In this document: one piece after another, positions 17,893 through 27,603 of the stretch
How the letters are laid out: each line of letters begins with the position of its first letter
Numbering within the stretch: the first letter of the stretch is position 1
Source: Nocardia takedensis NBRC 100417
Lineage (GTDB): Bacteria > Actinomycetota > Actinomycetes > Mycobacteriales > Mycobacteriaceae
Assembly (NCBI RefSeq): GCF_000308695.1
Contig: NZ_BAGG01000264.1
Location: 1-64,000 of the forward strand
Direction: 5' to 3'
Length of the DNA stretch: 64,000 bases
Made by a program: the position numbers and the translations under genes
Notes under the pieces: generated by a model
The model's input: the letters and a program-made list of their open reading frames with translations, nothing else
Databases searched by the model: none
Told to the model about the DNA's origin: nothing

Positions 17893-19482
17893 ATGACAGC
17901 GGTCGCCGCGGTGCGTGTCGAGCCGAGCGTCGTCCCGGATAATTCTTCGCGGTTCGCATTTCGCGGCGTCGCGATCATGGCGCTGATTTCCCTGATCGCG
18001 CTCACGATCACGGCGGGGCGATACGATTTCTTCGGCGACGAACTGTATTTCCTGTCCGCCGGACGCCGACTCGACTACACCTACGCCGACCAGGGCGTGG
18101 TGGTGCCCCTGTTCGCCCGGATCGCGGACGTGCTCGCACCGGGATCGGTGACGGCGCTGCGATTCCCGGCCGTCGTGATGGGCGTCGGCGCGATCGTGGT
18201 CGCGGCGCTGATCGCCTACGAACTGCGCGGGAGTCGCCGAGCGCAACTGCTCGCGGCAGGCACCTACGCGACCTCCTACCTGCTGGCCACCCAGGTCGCG
18301 ATGAGCACCTTCTCCTTCGACGCCACGCTCACGGCGGTGATCACCTGGCTGTTCATCCGATGGGTCCGCACGCGCCAGGACTGGCTGATCGTGGTCGCCG
18401 GTGTGGTCGCCGCCCTGGACATGCAGGTGAAGTGGATGATTCCGCTGGTCTGGGCATGCCTGGGCCTGGCGGTCGTGATGTTCGGTCCTCGGGAGATCCT
18501 GCGCCGTCCCGCGCTGTGGGTGGCGACCGCGATTCTGGGCTGCTCCGCGATCCCGATCCTCTACTGGCAGTCGCAACACAATTGGCCGCAGTTGGCCATG
18601 GGCGCGATCATCGGCGCCGAACAGGACGCCACAGGCTACGGACCGATCGGCTTCCTGCCGCAGTGGCTCGGACTGGCGGGCGTGCTGGGTTCGTTGATGA
18701 TCGCGGTCGGATTCTGGGGCGTGTGCCAACGGGAATCGTTGCGCCCCTACCGATTCATCGCCGCCGCGCTGGTCTTCATGACCGTTTTCGTCATCCTCAC
18801 CCACGGGCGGCCCTACTATCCCACGGGCTTCTTCCCGGCCATGTTCGCGCTCGGCGCAGTCGGTCTGTGGCAGTACGACCGAAAACGGTGGATGAACCTG
18901 GCGATGATCCCGATCGCCGCCGTCACCGCGGTGACGTTCGTCGCCTCGCTCACCGTGCTGCCGCTGCCGCCGAGTTGGCGCACGCCCTCGGAGAACGCCA
19001 TCGACCTCGGCTTCCGGTCCGCATTCTTCGGCACCACCAATTGGACGCGCATGGTCGCCGCGGTCGACGTCGGCTACGACACCCTCACACCCGCGGAGAA
19101 GGCCCGCGCGGTCGTTGTCGCCCAAGGATATTGGCAGGCGGGAGCGGTCGAGGAGTTCGGTGGGCGCTACGACCTGCCCGCCACCTACAGCCCCAGTCGC
19201 GGTTTCGGATTCTTCGGGCCGCCACCGGATTCGGCGACCTCGGTGATCTACGTCGGGTTGAACACCGCCGAACCCGAATTGCGGACCCGCTTCGACCACG
19301 TGGAGCGAGTGGTCGACCTGGACGATCCGATGGGGATACCCGGTATCGACCGCATGGTCGCCGTCTGGAAATGTCAAGGGCCGAAGCAGCGTTGGTCGGT
19401 CGCGTGGGACACGATGACCACGCTGTACTTCGACCTGGGGCTCTGGCGCGACGCTCGGGCCACGACCAGACCCACTCGCTGA
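17893..19482 (+). CDS. Membrane glycosyltransferase, GT39/ArnT-like
   Basis: 529 residues with about ten hydrophobic spans. The acidic pair in YDFFGDELYFLSAGRRLDY, in the first extracytoplasmic loop, is the expected catalytic motif of polyprenyl-phosphate-sugar dependent GT-C enzymes of the PMT/ArnT kind. The C-terminal part (from about residue 380) is a soluble extracytoplasmic domain. It would glycosylate a lipid or protein at the outer membrane face. The ATG at 17893 has GGGGG six bases upstream. The MmpL gene follows 23 bp downstream, so both may handle the same envelope lipid. Confidence 0.85.
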   Translation: MTAVAAVRVEPSVVPDNSSRFAFRGVAIMALISLIALTITAGRYDFFGDELYFLSAGRRLDYTYADQGVVVPLFARIADVLAPGSVTALRFPAVVMGVGAIVVAALIAYELRGSRRAQLLAAGTYATSYLLATQVAMSTFSFDATLTAVITWLFIRWVRTRQDWLIVVAGVVAALDMQVKWMIPLVWACLGLAVVMFGPREILRRPALWVATAILGCSAIPILYWQSQHNWPQLAMGAIIGAEQDATGYGPIGFLPQWLGLAGVLGSLMIAVGFWGVCQRESLRPYRFIAAALVFMTVFVILTHGRPYYPTGFFPAMFALGAVGLWQYDRKRWMNLAMIPIAAVTAVTFVASLTVLPLPPSWRTPSENAIDLGFRSAFFGTTNWTRMVAAVDVGYDTLTPAEKARAVVVAQGYWQAGAVEEFGGRYDLPATYSPSRGFGFFGPPPDSATSVIYVGLNTAEPELRTRFDHVERVVDLDDPMGIPGIDRMVAVWKCQGPKQRWSVAWDTMTTLYFDLGLWRDARATTRPTR

Positions 19483-19505
19483 ACTGACGGAACGGGGCCG
19501 CGGGA

Positions 19506-21707
19506 GTGTTCACGTACTGGGGCGACCTGGTCCACCGACTGCGGTTCGCGGTGCTCGGTCTCGTGACGGCCGGGCTGCTCGCGCTCGGCGCGTACGGCGC
19601 CGGTCTGGGCGATCACCTCGGTTCCGGCGGACTGGACGACCCCGGGTCGGACTCCACGCGCGCCGCGCAGTTGATCGGTGCGGGCTTCGCCCTCAACCAC
19701 GACGTCGACGTGGTCGTCCTCTACACCGCGCCGACCGGGTCGACCGTCGACGATCCCGACTTCGCCGCCGCGATCGTCGGCAACCTGAACGGCCTGCCGG
19801 AGCGACACCCCGGTCGGATCACCGGGGTCAACGGGGCCTACTGGCCGACCCGGACCGGGAAGAGCAGCGGACCGCCCTTCGCCACGGCCGACCGGCGACA
19901 CGCCGTCGCGACGATCGCCCTGCGCGGCGACAACGACGACGACCTGCTCCGCAACTATCGGGAGGTGCGGGGCGCCTTCGACATTCCCGGCGTCGACGTG
20001 CGGGTCGGCGGTCTGCGACCGGTGGCCAACGCGCTCAACGACACCATGGCCGAGGACATCCGGCGCATGGAGACCCTGGCGTTCCCCGTGGTCGCGGTGC
20101 TGCTGTTCGTCGTGTTCGGCGGCCTGGTCGCCGCCGCGCTGCCCTTGATCGTCGGCGGGCTGACGATGATCGGGGCCAACGGGATCATCCGCTTCGCGAC
20201 CGGGTACGTGGAGGTCAATTCGTTCGTCGCACCGGTGATCTCGATGATCGGACTCGGATTGGCCATCGACTACGGCCTGTTCATCGTGAGCCGATTCCGC
20301 GAAGAACTCGCGGACGGTCACGACACACCGGCGGCGGTGCGGCGCACGGTGATGACCGCCGGGCGCACGGTGGTGTTCTCCGCGACGATGATCGTCGCGA
20401 GCGCGGGCGGCATGCTGCTGTTCCCGCAGGGCTTCCTCCGATCCATCGCCTACGGCGCGATCTCGGCCGTGTCGCTGGCGGCGCTGACCGCGGTCACGAT
20501 CCTGCCCGCGCTGCTGGCCGTCCTCGGTCCGCGCGTGGACACGGGGGGATTCGCGAAGCTGCGCCGGATCAGGACGGCCGAGGAAATCGAACGGAGCTTC
20601 TGGGGCACGGCCGCGCAGTGGGTGATGCGGCACCCCGCGAAAATCGCGGTCACCCTGTGCGTCGGACTGGCGCTGCTGATCCTGCCCGTGCAGAATCTGG
20701 CCTTCGGCGGATACAGCGAACGATATCTGCCCCCGGACAACAGCACTCGCCTCGCCCAACAGCACATCGACACGTTGTTCCCCGTGCGCCGATCCGATCC
20801 GATCGAACTGGTCTTCGTCTCCGCCGACAGCATCGCCGTCGGCGCCGCCTGGAAGCAGGCCAACGACGCGCCCGGCCTGTCCGCCGCGTTCGACGTGCCC
20901 CAGCGGTCCGGCACGCGCCCCGACATCTACCGGACCAGAGCCCTGCTCGCCGACTCCGACCGCGCCGAGGCCACCATCGACTACTTGCGGTCGATCGAAA
21001 CCCCCGACGGCGTAGGGATGTTCGTCGGGGGAGTGCCCGCCGTCGAGAAGGACAGCCTCGACGCGTTGGCGGATCGGTTGCCGCTGATGATCGCCCTGGT
21101 CCTGCTCGTCACGACACTGCTGATGTTCCTGACCTTCGGGTCGCTGATCCTGCCGATCAAGGCGGCGCTGACCAGCGCGCTCGGGCTCGGCTCCACCCTG
21201 GGCATCCTGACCTGGATCTTCATCGACGGCCACGGCGCGGGACCGCTGAACTTCACCCCGCAACCCATCCAGGCCAACGTCCTGGTGCTGATCCTCGCCC
21301 TGATCTACGGCCTGTCCACCGACTACGAGGTGTTCCTGATCTCGCGCATGGTCGAAGCGCGCGCCAGGGGCGCGAGCACCGCCGACGCGATCCGGATCGG
21401 AACCGCGCAGACCGGGCGCATCATCACCGCAGCCGCCCTGATCCTGCTCGTCGTCACCGGCGCGTTCGCCTTCTCCGACCTGGTGTTGATGCAGTACATC
21501 GCCTACGGCATGATCGCCGCGCTGCTCATCGACGCCACCGTCCTGCGCCTACTGCTGGTACCCGCCAGCATGAAACTCCTCGGCGACCTGTGCTGGTGGG
21601 CTCCCGACTGGATGAAGCGAATCCACCGGCGCGTCGGCGCGAGCGAATTCCTGCTCGAAGACGAACGGCCGAGCGCCGCATCGACTCTGGTCGGAGCGGG
21701 TCGCTGA
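19506..21707 (+). CDS. MmpL family RND transporter
   Basis: 733 residues, start GTG. Two halves each have one span, a large periplasmic porter loop and five spans. The proton-relay Asp-Tyr pairs of this family are present in GLAIDYGLFIVSRFREE and LIYGLSTDYEVFLISRMVEA. MmpL proteins export mycolic or other wall lipids using the proton gradient. It lacks the long C-terminal tail of MmpL3. Located 23 bp after the GT39-like gene, it may export that enzyme's product. Confidence 0.92.
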   Translation: MFTYWGDLVHRLRFAVLGLVTAGLLALGAYGAGLGDHLGSGGLDDPGSDSTRAAQLIGAGFALNHDVDVVVLYTAPTGSTVDDPDFAAAIVGNLNGLPERHPGRITGVNGAYWPTRTGKSSGPPFATADRRHAVATIALRGDNDDDLLRNYREVRGAFDIPGVDVRVGGLRPVANALNDTMAEDIRRMETLAFPVVAVLLFVVFGGLVAAALPLIVGGLTMIGANGIIRFATGYVEVNSFVAPVISMIGLGLAIDYGLFIVSRFREELADGHDTPAAVRRTVMTAGRTVVFSATMIVASAGGMLLFPQGFLRSIAYGAISAVSLAALTAVTILPALLAVLGPRVDTGGFAKLRRIRTAEEIERSFWGTAAQWVMRHPAKIAVTLCVGLALLILPVQNLAFGGYSERYLPPDNSTRLAQQHIDTLFPVRRSDPIELVFVSADSIAVGAAWKQANDAPGLSAAFDVPQRSGTRPDIYRTRALLADSDRAEATIDYLRSIETPDGVGMFVGGVPAVEKDSLDALADRLPLMIALVLLVTTLLMFLTFGSLILPIKAALTSALGLGSTLGILTWIFIDGHGAGPLNFTPQPIQANVLVLILALIYGLSTDYEVFLISRMVEARARGASTADAIRIGTAQTGRIITAAALILLVVTGAFAFSDLVLMQYIAYGMIAALLIDATVLRLLLVPASMKLLGDLCWWAPDWMKRIHRRVGASEFLLEDERPSAASTLVGAGR

Positions 21708-21767
21708 ACTCGGGGTGTGCCGATCGGCCGGCCTGCTCCGCTCGCGGGTCCGACGGGTCGGGGTGGG

Positions 21768-22643
21768 TCAGTCGTTCGCCGCGACTCGGGCGCGTTCGCG
21801 CATCGAGGCGATCACACCGCCGTCGGCGAGGATGTCGGTGCCGGTGAGATAGCCCGCGCCCGCGCAGAACACGAAGATCTCGGCCATCTCCTCGGGCCTG
21901 CCCCAGCGGGGGATCGCGAAATCGGCCACCATCGCGCCCGCGCCCGCGTCGGCCTCCAAGCGACCCATCTCCGTCTCGATGGAACCCGGTGAGACCGAGA
22001 CGATCCGCAGCCCCCGCGCGGTGAACCGTTCGGCCTGCGAACTGCTGTACCACTTCACGAAACTCTTGCTGAGGGTGTAGGAGTATCCGGAGCGCGCCTG
22101 GTCCGGGACGACGTCGTAGAGGGCTCGCATCTCGGCGCCGAAACCGTCCTCGTCCTGTAAAGCACGCGAGAACTGGTGTGTCGGAGTCGCTTCGGCGGGC
22201 AGCATGTGCGCGGCCATCGACGCCACGTTCACGATCACCGCCCCCGGTACGGCCTTCCGGTAGAAGACTTCGTTGACGTGCAGTGTGCCGAGCGCGTTGG
22301 TTCTCATCACGTGGTCGGCGTCGCCCATGCTGGGGCTCACGCCCGCGGTGTTGACGACCGACGCCAGGACGCCCAGTTCGGCCGCGATGTCGAACAGTCG
22401 CTCGACGGCCGGTAGGTCGGTGACGTCGCAGGGAACGGAGGTGGCGGTGATGCCGTTCTCGGCGAGCGCGGCGGTCACGGCGTCGAGTCGGTCGCGCCGG
22501 TTGTCGGCGAGGACGACCGCGTGGTCGCGTCCGAGGATCGCGGCGGTGGCGGCTCCCATGCCGCCCGCGCCGCCGGTGATGATCGAAACCGGGCGTACGT
22601 TCGGGACTCGGTGCGGTTCACCCTCGACCGTGGTGGCTGTCAT
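21768..22643 (-). CDS. Short-chain dehydrogenase/reductase
   Basis: 291 residues of the classical SDR fold. The cofactor motif is TGGAGGMGAAT (near residue 23), NTAGVS takes the NNAG position and the active site is YSYTLSKSFVKW (Tyr-x3-Lys). The C-terminal ADGGVIAS is typical. It probably oxidises or reduces a hydroxyl on a lipid or steroid-like substrate. Upstream lie tandem TGT-N4-ACA repeats (22705-22728). The next SDR gene (22777-23523) is on the same strand, 133 bp upstream. Confidence 0.88.
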   Translation of the reverse strand: MTATTVEGEPHRVPNVRPVSIITGGAGGMGAATAAILGRDHAVVLADNRRDRLDAVTAALAENGITATSVPCDVTDLPAVERLFDIAAELGVLASVVNTAGVSPSMGDADHVMRTNALGTLHVNEVFYRKAVPGAVIVNVASMAAHMLPAEATPTHQFSRALQDEDGFGAEMRALYDVVPDQARSGYSYTLSKSFVKWYSSSQAERFTARGLRIVSVSPGSIETEMGRLEADAGAGAMVADFAIPRWGRPEEMAEIFVFCAGAGYLTGTDILADGGVIASMRERARVAAND

Positions 22644-22704
22644 CTTCGACCTCGTTCCCGCTCGCCGGCGTTCGGCGGCAACGATAGCAATCGCTCTGGA
22701 CGAA

Positions 22705-22728
22705 TGTATAGACAGTTGTACGGACAGA
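22705..22728. promoter_or_regulatory. Tandem TGT-N4-ACA repeats upstream of the SDR gene
   Basis: Two adjacent 12-bp units (TGTATAGACAGT and TGTACGGACAGA) each hold an inverted TGT-N4-ACA. They start 62 bp before the minus-strand SDR start, a good place for a dimeric regulator. No regulator gene is adjacent. Confidence 0.4.
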
Positions 22729-22776
22729 TGCTTGAAAGTCTTCGGGGCGGCGGAACGGGCTCAGGCGTCCGCGTGT

Positions 22777-23523
22777 TCACATGAACCGTCCGCCGGTGAC
22801 CTCGAGGACGGTGCCGGTCATGTAGGAGGACAGGTCGGAGGCGAGGAACAGTGCCACCGAGGCGATCTCCTCGACCTCGCCCGCGCGGCCGAGGGGGATC
22901 TCGGCCATCTTCTGGTCCCACACCTTCTGCGGCATGGCCTCGGTCATGGCGGTGCGGATGAGTCCGGGTTGGATGGCGTTGACGCGCACGCCGAGGTGGG
23001 CGAGTTCTTTGGCGGCGGCCTTGGACAGACCCACGATGCCCGCCTTGGCGGCGGAGTAGTTGGTCTGGCCCGCCAGGCCGATCTTCCCGGAGAGCGAGGA
23101 CATGTTGACGATGCTGCCGCTGCCGCGTTCGCGCATGACCGCCCCCGCGAGTCGGGTGCCGTTCCAGGTGCCTTTGAGGTGGACGTCGATGACCTGGTCG
23201 AACTGGTCCTCGGTCATCGTGCGCATGGTGGCGTCGCGGGTGATGCCGGCGTTGTTGATCATGATGTCGACGGGGGAGAAGGCGTCGGCGGCGAGGTCGA
23301 GGGCGGCCTGTACCTGATCGGCGCGGGTGACGTCGCAGCGGATGCCGCGGGCGAGGGACGGGCCGCCGAGTTCCGCGGCCGCCGCGTCGGCGGCGTCGCC
23401 GTCGATGTCGCAGAGGACGACGCGTGCGCCTTCGGCGAGGAAGCGTCGGGCGATGGCGTAGCCGATGCCTTGGGCGGCTCCGGTGATGACGGCGGTCTTG
23501 TCGGCCAGCAAGGGTCCGGTCAT
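22777..23523 (-). CDS. FabG-like SDR oxidoreductase
   Basis: 248 residues, the standard FabG length. [12 protein letters not shown] (cofactor), [11 protein letters not shown] and [16 protein letters not shown] (Tyr-x3-Lys) are all intact, and it ends VTGGRFM. It is probably a 3-hydroxyacyl-CoA or ketoacyl reductase. It is divergent from an acyl-CoA dehydrogenase gene (23680) with 156 bp between, so both may serve one beta-oxidation-type route. Confidence 0.88.
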   Translation of the reverse strand: MTGPLLADKTAVITGAAQGIGYAIARRFLAEGARVVLCDIDGDAADAAAAELGGPSLARGIRCDVTRADQVQAALDLAADAFSPVDIMINNAGITRDATMRTMTEDQFDQVIDVHLKGTWNGTRLAGAVMRERGSGSIVNMSSLSGKIGLAGQTNYSAAKAGIVGLSKAAAKELAHLGVRVNAIQPGLIRTAMTEAMPQKVWDQKMAEIPLGRAGEVEEIASVALFLASDLSSYMTGTVLEVTGGRFM

Positions 23524-23679
23524 GGTGTGTGCTCGCTCTCCGGGTGATCTCGAATCGGTCCGGGATGTACCGTGCCTGGTCGAGGGCGGGTTTGTCGACC
23601 ACCGCGACGGCGGTGCGGGTGAGTGATGCGTCCTCCGTCCCGGCCGGCCGCGCCGCGTGCGTGCAGTAGGAAGGTTGGT

Positions 23680-24828
23680 ATGAGCCTGACACCCGATGAG
23701 CGGCACGTGGTCGATCTGGTCGCCGATTTCGTGGACCGGCGCGTCGAAGGTCGCGTGCGCGAGTTCGAGGAGGACGACGTCTATCCCGAGGAGTTCATCG
23801 AGGAGATGAAGGAACTCGGGTTCTTCGGTTTGCTCGTGCCCGCCGAGTACGGCGGTGTGCAGGTGAGTACCGCGTGTTTCGCGGCGGTGACCGAGGAGTT
23901 GGCGCGGGGGTGGATGAGTCTGGCGGGCGCGATCGGTGGTCATTCGGTGATCACGTATCTGATCAGGACTTTCGGTACGCCCGAGCAGAAGTCTCGGTAT
24001 CTGCCGAAGATGGCCGAGGGTGCGATTCGGGCGACGATGGCGTTGACCGAGCCCGCGGGTGGCAGTGATCTGCAAGCCATGCGGACCGTGGCCGTGCGCG
24101 AGGGCGATCGGTGGTCGATCACCGGTTCGAAGACGTGGATCTCGAATGCCGCGCATTCGGGGCTGATCGGCTTGCTGTGCGTCACCGACCGGGCCGCGAC
24201 GCCCGCGCACAAGGGTATGAGCGTGATGCTGGTGGAGCCGGGTGAGGGCTTGGTGATCTCGAAGAAGCTGCCCAAGCTCGGTTATCGCGGCGTGGAAGCG
24301 TGTGAGTTGGTGTTCGACGGGCGCAAGGTCGATGACGACGCGATCCTGGGTGGGGTGCCGAATCTGGGGTGGAGTCAGATGATGCGTGGTCTGGAGGTCG
24401 GTCGTATCCAGGTGGCGGCGCGCGCGTTGGGTGTGGGTCAGGCGGCGTTGGACGCGGCGGTGCGGTACGCGCAGGAGCGGGAGTCGTTCGGCAAGCCGAT
24501 CTGGAAGCACCAGGCGGTGGGGAATCTGTTGGCCGATATGGCGACCAAGCAGCGCGCCGCCCGGCTGCTGACCTTGGACGCCGCTCGCAAACTGGACGCG
24601 GGTGAGCGCGCGGATATGGAGGCCGGGATGGCGAAGTTGTTCGCCTCCGAGACCGCGATGCAGATCGCGTTGGACGCGATCCGTGTGCACGGCGGTTACG
24701 GCTATTCCAAGGAGTACGACGTCGAGCGCTATTTCCGGGACGCGCCGTTGATGATCGTGGGTGAGGGGACCAACGAGATCCAGCGCAACGTGATCGCCGC
24801 GCAACTCATCGCCCGCAACGCGATCTGA
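23680..24828 (+). CDS. Acyl-CoA dehydrogenase
   Basis: 382 residues. Signatures: [16 protein letters not shown] (FAD/substrate region), the flavin-binding segment [19 protein letters not shown] and the catalytic-base region [14 protein letters not shown]. The fold and length are standard. It introduces a 2,3-double bond into an acyl-CoA, passing electrons to ETF. AGGAAGG sits five bases before the ATG at 23680. It is divergent from the FabG-like SDR gene. Confidence 0.92.
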   Translation: MSLTPDERHVVDLVADFVDRRVEGRVREFEEDDVYPEEFIEEMKELGFFGLLVPAEYGGVQVSTACFAAVTEELARGWMSLAGAIGGHSVITYLIRTFGTPEQKSRYLPKMAEGAIRATMALTEPAGGSDLQAMRTVAVREGDRWSITGSKTWISNAAHSGLIGLLCVTDRAATPAHKGMSVMLVEPGEGLVISKKLPKLGYRGVEACELVFDGRKVDDDAILGGVPNLGWSQMMRGLEVGRIQVAARALGVGQAALDAAVRYAQERESFGKPIWKHQAVGNLLADMATKQRAARLLTLDAARKLDAGERADMEAGMAKLFASETAMQIALDAIRVHGGYGYSKEYDVERYFRDAPLMIVGEGTNEIQRNVIAAQLIARNAI

Positions 24829-24928
24829 GCGGAGTCCGCACCGAGACCCCAGTGGCACCCCGGGCTGACGCGCCCCGCCCGACCCGGCGGCGTCCCGAGG
24901 AACACGTGCCGGTCGGGCGGGAGCGAAC

Positions 24929-25786
24929 TCAGACGGCGGCCGCCAACGCGTCGAACTCGTCGTCGGTCAATTCCACGTCCACCGCCGCCACGTTCTCCTC
25001 GAGATGGGCGACGCTCGAGGTGCCGGGGATCGGGAGGATCACGGGCGAACGCCGGAGCAGCCACGCCAGGGCGAGTTGGGCCGGCGCGACGCCCTTCTCG
25101 CGGGCGAGCGTGTCCAGCGGGCCGCCAGGCTTGGACAGTTCCCCGGTCGCCAGGGGGAACCACGGGATGAAGCCGATGCCGCGCTCGGTCGCGTGGTCCA
25201 GCAGGGGTTCCGCCGACCGGTTGGCGAGGTTGTAGAGGTTCTGCACGGTCGCGATCGTGGCGACCTTCGAGGCGGCCTCGAGTTGGTCGACCGAGACCTC
25301 GGACAGGCCGATGTGCTGGATCTTACCCTCGTCCTGGAGGTCTTTGAGCTCGCCGACCTGGTCTTCCAACGGCACTTCGGGGTCGATGCGGTGCAGTTGG
25401 AACAGTGCGATCCGGTCGACGCCGAGATTGCGCAGCGACAGTTCGGCCTGCTGGCGCAGATAGGCCGGGCGACCGACCGGCGTCCAGATGCCCGGCCCTT
25501 GGCGGGTCAGCCCGGCCTTGGTGGCGATCACCAGATCCGGCGCGTACGGCGCGAGCGCGGTCCTGATGAGCTGTTCGGCGACGACCGGCCCGTAGGAGTC
25601 GGCGGTATCGATGAAGGTGACGCCGAGTTCGACGGCACGGCGCAGCACGCGCACCGCCTCGTCGGGATCTTTCGGCGGCCCCCACACGCCGGGACCCGTG
25701 AGCTGCATGGAACCGAAGCCGAGCCGATGGACGTCGAGGTCGCCGAGGGTGAAGGTGCCGCTGCGGGCGGCTGTGGTGGGGGTCAT
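24929..25786 (-). CDS. Aldo/keto reductase
   Basis: 285 residues with the AKR barrel: [17 protein letters not shown] (Asp and Tyr), LVIATKAGL (Lys), LFQLHRIDP (His) and the cofactor segment [16 protein letters not shown]. Start at 25786 ([10 protein letters not shown]) gives the normal lead-in. A remnant of another AKR lies immediately upstream on the opposite strand. Substrate unknown. Confidence 0.9.
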   Translation of the reverse strand: MTPTTAARSGTFTLGDLDVHRLGFGSMQLTGPGVWGPPKDPDEAVRVLRRAVELGVTFIDTADSYGPVVAEQLIRTALAPYAPDLVIATKAGLTRQGPGIWTPVGRPAYLRQQAELSLRNLGVDRIALFQLHRIDPEVPLEDQVGELKDLQDEGKIQHIGLSEVSVDQLEAASKVATIATVQNLYNLANRSAEPLLDHATERGIGFIPWFPLATGELSKPGGPLDTLAREKGVAPAQLALAWLLRRSPVILPIPGTSSVAHLEENVAAVDVELTDDEFDALAAAV

Positions 25787-25814
25787 GCCAAAGAACAACC
25801 ACCTCGGGCCGGTA

Positions 25815-25958
25815 GGGATTCCTGCCGTCCTCGTGCCCATCCCCGGCACCGCCGCACCCGCGCACCTGGTGGCGAACCTCGCGGCGGCCGACCTCGACCT
25901 CACCGACGACCGGTACCGACGCCTGGACCGCCTCGTGACGCCGCCTGGCGAGCAATGA
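25815..25958 (+). pseudogene. C-terminal remnant of an aldo/keto reductase
   Basis: In the frame ending at TGA 25956-25958 the sequence reads LVPIPGTAAPAHLVANLAAA then DLDLTDDRYRRLD. This is the end of an AKR (compare [15 protein letters not shown] in the intact neighbour). Only about 47 residues remain; the barrel with its catalytic residues is missing and no start codon with a ribosome site precedes it. Orientation is opposite to the intact AKR gene, whose start is less than 30 bp away. A deletion or inversion is the likely cause. Confidence 0.75.
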
Positions 25959-25978
25959 CAGCCGGCGAGCGATGACGG

Positions 25979-26827
25979 CTACTCGCGGGTGGCGGGCCGC
26001 CAGCCGGGCGGGCCGAAGGCGTAGCCGAGCCAGTCGCGCATTCGTCTCGTGGAGCGCAGGTCTCGGAGCAGTGCGCCGAATTCGTAGTACTGCAACGTGA
26101 GGACGTTGGTGCTGTCGATGTTCTTGGTCAGTCCGTAGGTGGGGCGGAAGGTTTCGGCGCGGAAGGTGCCGAAGATCCGGTCCCAGAGGATGAGGATGCC
26201 GCCGTAGTTGCGGTCCAGGTACTCCGGGTCGCTGGCGTGGTGCACGCGATGGTGCGACGGCGTGTTGAACACGAACTCGAACCAGCGCGGCAGTTTCCCG
26301 ATTGTCTCGGTGTGCACCCAGAACTGGTAGATCAGGTTGAACGACCAGGCCGTGAAGATCATCCACGGCGGCACGCCCAGCAGGGGCAGCGGTGTCCAGG
26401 CCAGGAGCTCGAACCAGGGGTTCCACTTCTGCCGCAGCGCGGTGGCGTAGTTGAAGTAGCGGCTGTTGTGGTGCACCTGGTGCGCGGCCCACACCAGGCG
26501 CACCCGGTGCGAGGTGCGGTGGTAGAGGTACCAGAGCAGGTCCACCCCGAGCATGACGGCCACCCAGGCCAGCGGGTCGCGCGGGTCGAGATGCCAGGGC
26601 GCGAGGGTGTAGAGCACGGCGTAGCCGAGTAGGGCCCCGAATTTCGCCGCGCCGCTGACGAAGACCGAGACGGCGCCCATCACCAGGCTGTTGCGCGCGT
26701 CGACCTTCTCGTATCCGCCGCGGTCCTCGGGGTGGCCGCGCAGCGCGAGGATCTCGAGGAGCATGGCGAGCGCGAAGAACGGGATCGCGTAGGTCACCGG
26801 CTGGTGGATCTGCTCCCACAGCGACAT
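25979..26827 (-). CDS. Fatty acid hydroxylase / sterol desaturase superfamily protein
   Basis: 282 residues with several membrane spans. The eight-histidine di-iron signature is complete: HRTSH, HQVHH and HHRVHH. Such integral membrane oxygenases hydroxylate or desaturate fatty acyl chains or sterols. The ATG at 26827 is chosen over a GTG nine bases upstream. It is divergent from a TetR gene across a 72-bp region with two operator-like repeats, so its expression is probably TetR-controlled. Confidence 0.9.
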   Translation of the reverse strand: MSLWEQIHQPVTYAIPFFALAMLLEILALRGHPEDRGGYEKVDARNSLVMGAVSVFVSGAAKFGALLGYAVLYTLAPWHLDPRDPLAWVAVMLGVDLLWYLYHRTSHRVRLVWAAHQVHHNSRYFNYATALRQKWNPWFELLAWTPLPLLGVPPWMIFTAWSFNLIYQFWVHTETIGKLPRWFEFVFNTPSHHRVHHASDPEYLDRNYGGILILWDRIFGTFRAETFRPTYGLTKNIDSTNVLTLQYYEFGALLRDLRSTRRMRDWLGYAFGPPGWRPATRE

Positions 26828-26847
26828 CGCACACACCTAACCACTAT

Positions 26848-26889
26848 GTGACCCTATGGTCACTTCGAGTGATGTGACCGTAGGGTAAG
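26848..26889. promoter_or_regulatory. Two tandem TetR operators, GTGACC-N4-GGTCAC type
   Basis: A perfect inverted repeat GTGACC-CTAT-GGTCAC (26848-26863) is followed 26 bp on by a second, imperfect one starting at 26874 (GTGACC-GTAG-GGTAAG). Both lie between the divergent hydroxylase and TetR genes. Confidence 0.7.
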
Positions 26890-26899
26890 TTCTTGTCGC

Positions 26900-27535
26900 A
26901 TGTCAACGGCCGGCGCACTGGGCACCAAGGGGATGCCGTCGGGCGACCGACGCGAGGAGATCCTGCGCGCGGCGAGGGGCGAATTCGCCGAGCACGGGTT
27001 CCGCGGCGTGTCCGTGACCTCCATCGCGGCGCGCGCGGGCATCTCCAAAGCGCTCGTCTACCAACACTTCACCTCGAAGGACCAGCTCTACGCGGACTGC
27101 CTGGCCGCCGTCGGCGAACCGGTCATGGCCCGCCTCGAGATCGAGATGAGCGACGCGACGCGACCGTTCGCCGCGCCCGCCAACGCGTTGCGCGGTCTGT
27201 TCGACACGCTCGGCCCCGACCGCGCCGCCTGGCGGATCATCCACGATCCCGGCGCGCCCGCCGACGGCGTCGCGGGTGCGCTCGCCCGCGACTACCGCGC
27301 CCGGATCGCCGCGCACGCCGACGCGGGCGTGCGCCGCTTGCTGGCGGCGCTGGGCGACACCGACCCCCGCGACATCGAAGCGCTCGTGCACATCTGGACC
27401 GCCGTCGTAGACGCCGTCATGGCGTGGGCGCGCGAACACCCGGACGAATCGGCCGACGACCTCACCGCCCGATTCACCCGCCTCATCGACACCGTGTTCT
27501 CCATCGGCGCCGACCGGAACGCCGCCGAACGCTGA
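26900..27535 (+). CDS. TetR family transcriptional regulator
   Basis: 211 residues. The DNA-binding domain is RREEILRAARGEFAEHGFRG followed by ARAGISKALVYQHFTSKDQL. It is divergent from the fatty acid hydroxylase gene and very likely binds the two GTGACC repeats between them. The C-terminal domain gives no ligand hint. A hairpin (27584-27601) separates it from the convergent gene. Confidence 0.9.
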   Translation: MSTAGALGTKGMPSGDRREEILRAARGEFAEHGFRGVSVTSIAARAGISKALVYQHFTSKDQLYADCLAAVGEPVMARLEIEMSDATRPFAAPANALRGLFDTLGPDRAAWRIIHDPGAPADGVAGALARDYRARIAAHADAGVRRLLAALGDTDPRDIEALVHIWTAVVDAVMAWAREHPDESADDLTARFTRLIDTVFSIGADRNAAER

Positions 27536-27583
27536 CACCGGACGGACACTCGGCCCGGTTCGCGGAGGCTGTGACGTCGTGTT

Positions 27584-27601
27584 CGCCCGGTTACCCGGGC
27601 G
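27584..27601. terminator. Short hairpin between convergent genes
   Basis: A perfect 7-bp stem with a TTAC loop lies in the 68-bp gap between the convergent TetR gene and the racemase-superfamily gene. It can serve either strand. Confidence 0.45.
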
Positions 27602-27603
27602 GG

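Noticed and set aside
19374-21263. 629-codon minus-strand frame
   Set aside because: It lies opposite the MmpL gene and has shadow-like composition with no motif.
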